NCBI GenBank assembly: GCA_041554195.1
Contig: JBFFMJ010000005.1
Span: 1 to 64,000, forward strand
Source: JAPHSX01 sp041554195
GTDB lineage: Bacteria > Pseudomonadota > Gammaproteobacteria > Thiohalomonadales > Thiohalomonadaceae
Direction: 5' to 3'
DNA length: 64,000 bases
Shown: positions 62,510 to 64,000 of the stretch, piece by piece
How positions within the stretch are numbered: position 1 is the stretch's first letter
How the letters are laid out: each line of letters opens with the position of its first letter
Translations under genes and position numbers: made by a program
The notes under the pieces: generated by a model
Told to the model about the DNA's origin: nothing
What the model saw: the letters and a program-made list of their open reading frames with translations, nothing else
The model's database searches: none

Positions 62510-62513
62510 AATT

Positions 62514-62590
<77 letters not shown>

Positions 62591-62660
62591 GAAAGCGGCG
62601 ATTATACGGAAAAAATATTTTGTCGTCTCTGCTGAATTGCAGCGGGAATATCTTGCGCAT

Positions 62661-62692
62661 AAAAAAACGGCACCCGAAGGTACCGTTTTTTG
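62661..62692 (-). terminator. Intrinsic terminator of rpoD
   Basis: On the minus strand ACGGTACC and GGTGCCGT pair (one U-G wobble) around a TTCG loop closed by C-G, followed by a T-run. It lies 24 bases after the rpoD stop. Confidence 0.93.
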
Positions 62693-62715
62693 TTAGCTTT
62701 TCGCAAGCTGTACGC

Positions 62716-64000
<1,285 letters not shown>

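Overview
The window reads as a chromosomal segment of a gammaproteobacterium, probably a sulfur-oxidising, microaerobic lineage (Chromatiales/Thiotrichales-like). The basis is E. coli-like housekeeping proteins (BipA, SelD, MnmH, RlmG, RpoD), the gammaproteobacterial hisBHAF-IE-tatABC arrangement, a complete cbb3 oxidase locus with an Fnr/Anr regulator, two DsrE-superfamily proteins and a Cyc2-like cytochrome-porin. This placement is inference; no rRNA is present. No insertion sequence, integrase, CRISPR array or intact prophage was seen.

Layout. 1-3.2 kb: an interrupted gene end, two near-identical membrane desaturase-like genes flanking a methyltransferase, and a frameshifted small ORF. 3.3-7.15 kb (minus): a translationally coupled operon of a ThDP enzyme, a glycosyltransferase and a sulfotransferase-like protein. 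7.3-17.7 kb: mixed single genes, including SlyD-type and lipoprotein FKBPs, a diguanylate cyclase, a hybrid histidine kinase, RlmG, a DsrE2-type protein divergent from a MarR regulator, TPMT and PilZ. 17.7-19.2 kb: gene-poor and AT-richer, with two strong hairpins and a DUF2846 lipoprotein. 19.2-27.4 kb: mnmH-selD, a Sel1 protein, a GGDEF remnant, bipA, a periplasmic DsrE protein, an OmpA lipoprotein, pip and dtd. 27.5-29.5 kb: a Cyc2-like fused cytochrome-porin followed by a dihaem cytochrome c.

31.5-41.2 kb (minus): ccoNOQP, a 37-residue membrane ORF, a terminator, then ccoG-ccoH-ccoI-ccoS, with fnr upstream and a strong FNR box between fnr and ccoN. 41.4-47.1 kb (plus): hisB-hisH-hisA-hisF-small membrane protein-hisI-hisE-hinT-tatA-tatB-tatC, mostly with ATGA overlaps. 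47.2-53.1 kb: a YyaL-like protein facing an RND pump and its adaptor. 53.3-58.9 kb: a PhnD-like binding protein, a DUF2845 protein, then a compact cluster of DUF211, a VIT/CCC1-like membrane protein, a Ca2+-type P-ATPase and a two-helix channel with an unorthodox filter. 58.9-64 kb: an HDAC-fold deacetylase coupled to a PilO-like protein, a Kef-type antiporter, tRNA-Ile2(CAU) and the 3' part of rpoD, which runs off the window.

How the parts fit. The cco locus plus Fnr is a complete low-oxygen respiration module. The Cyc2-like protein and dihaem cytochrome could feed electrons from outside the cell towards such an oxidase. SelD with MnmH gives tRNA 2-selenouridine. The least explained units are the ThDP/glycosyltransferase/sulfotransferase operon and the DUF211/VIT/P-ATPase/channel cluster.
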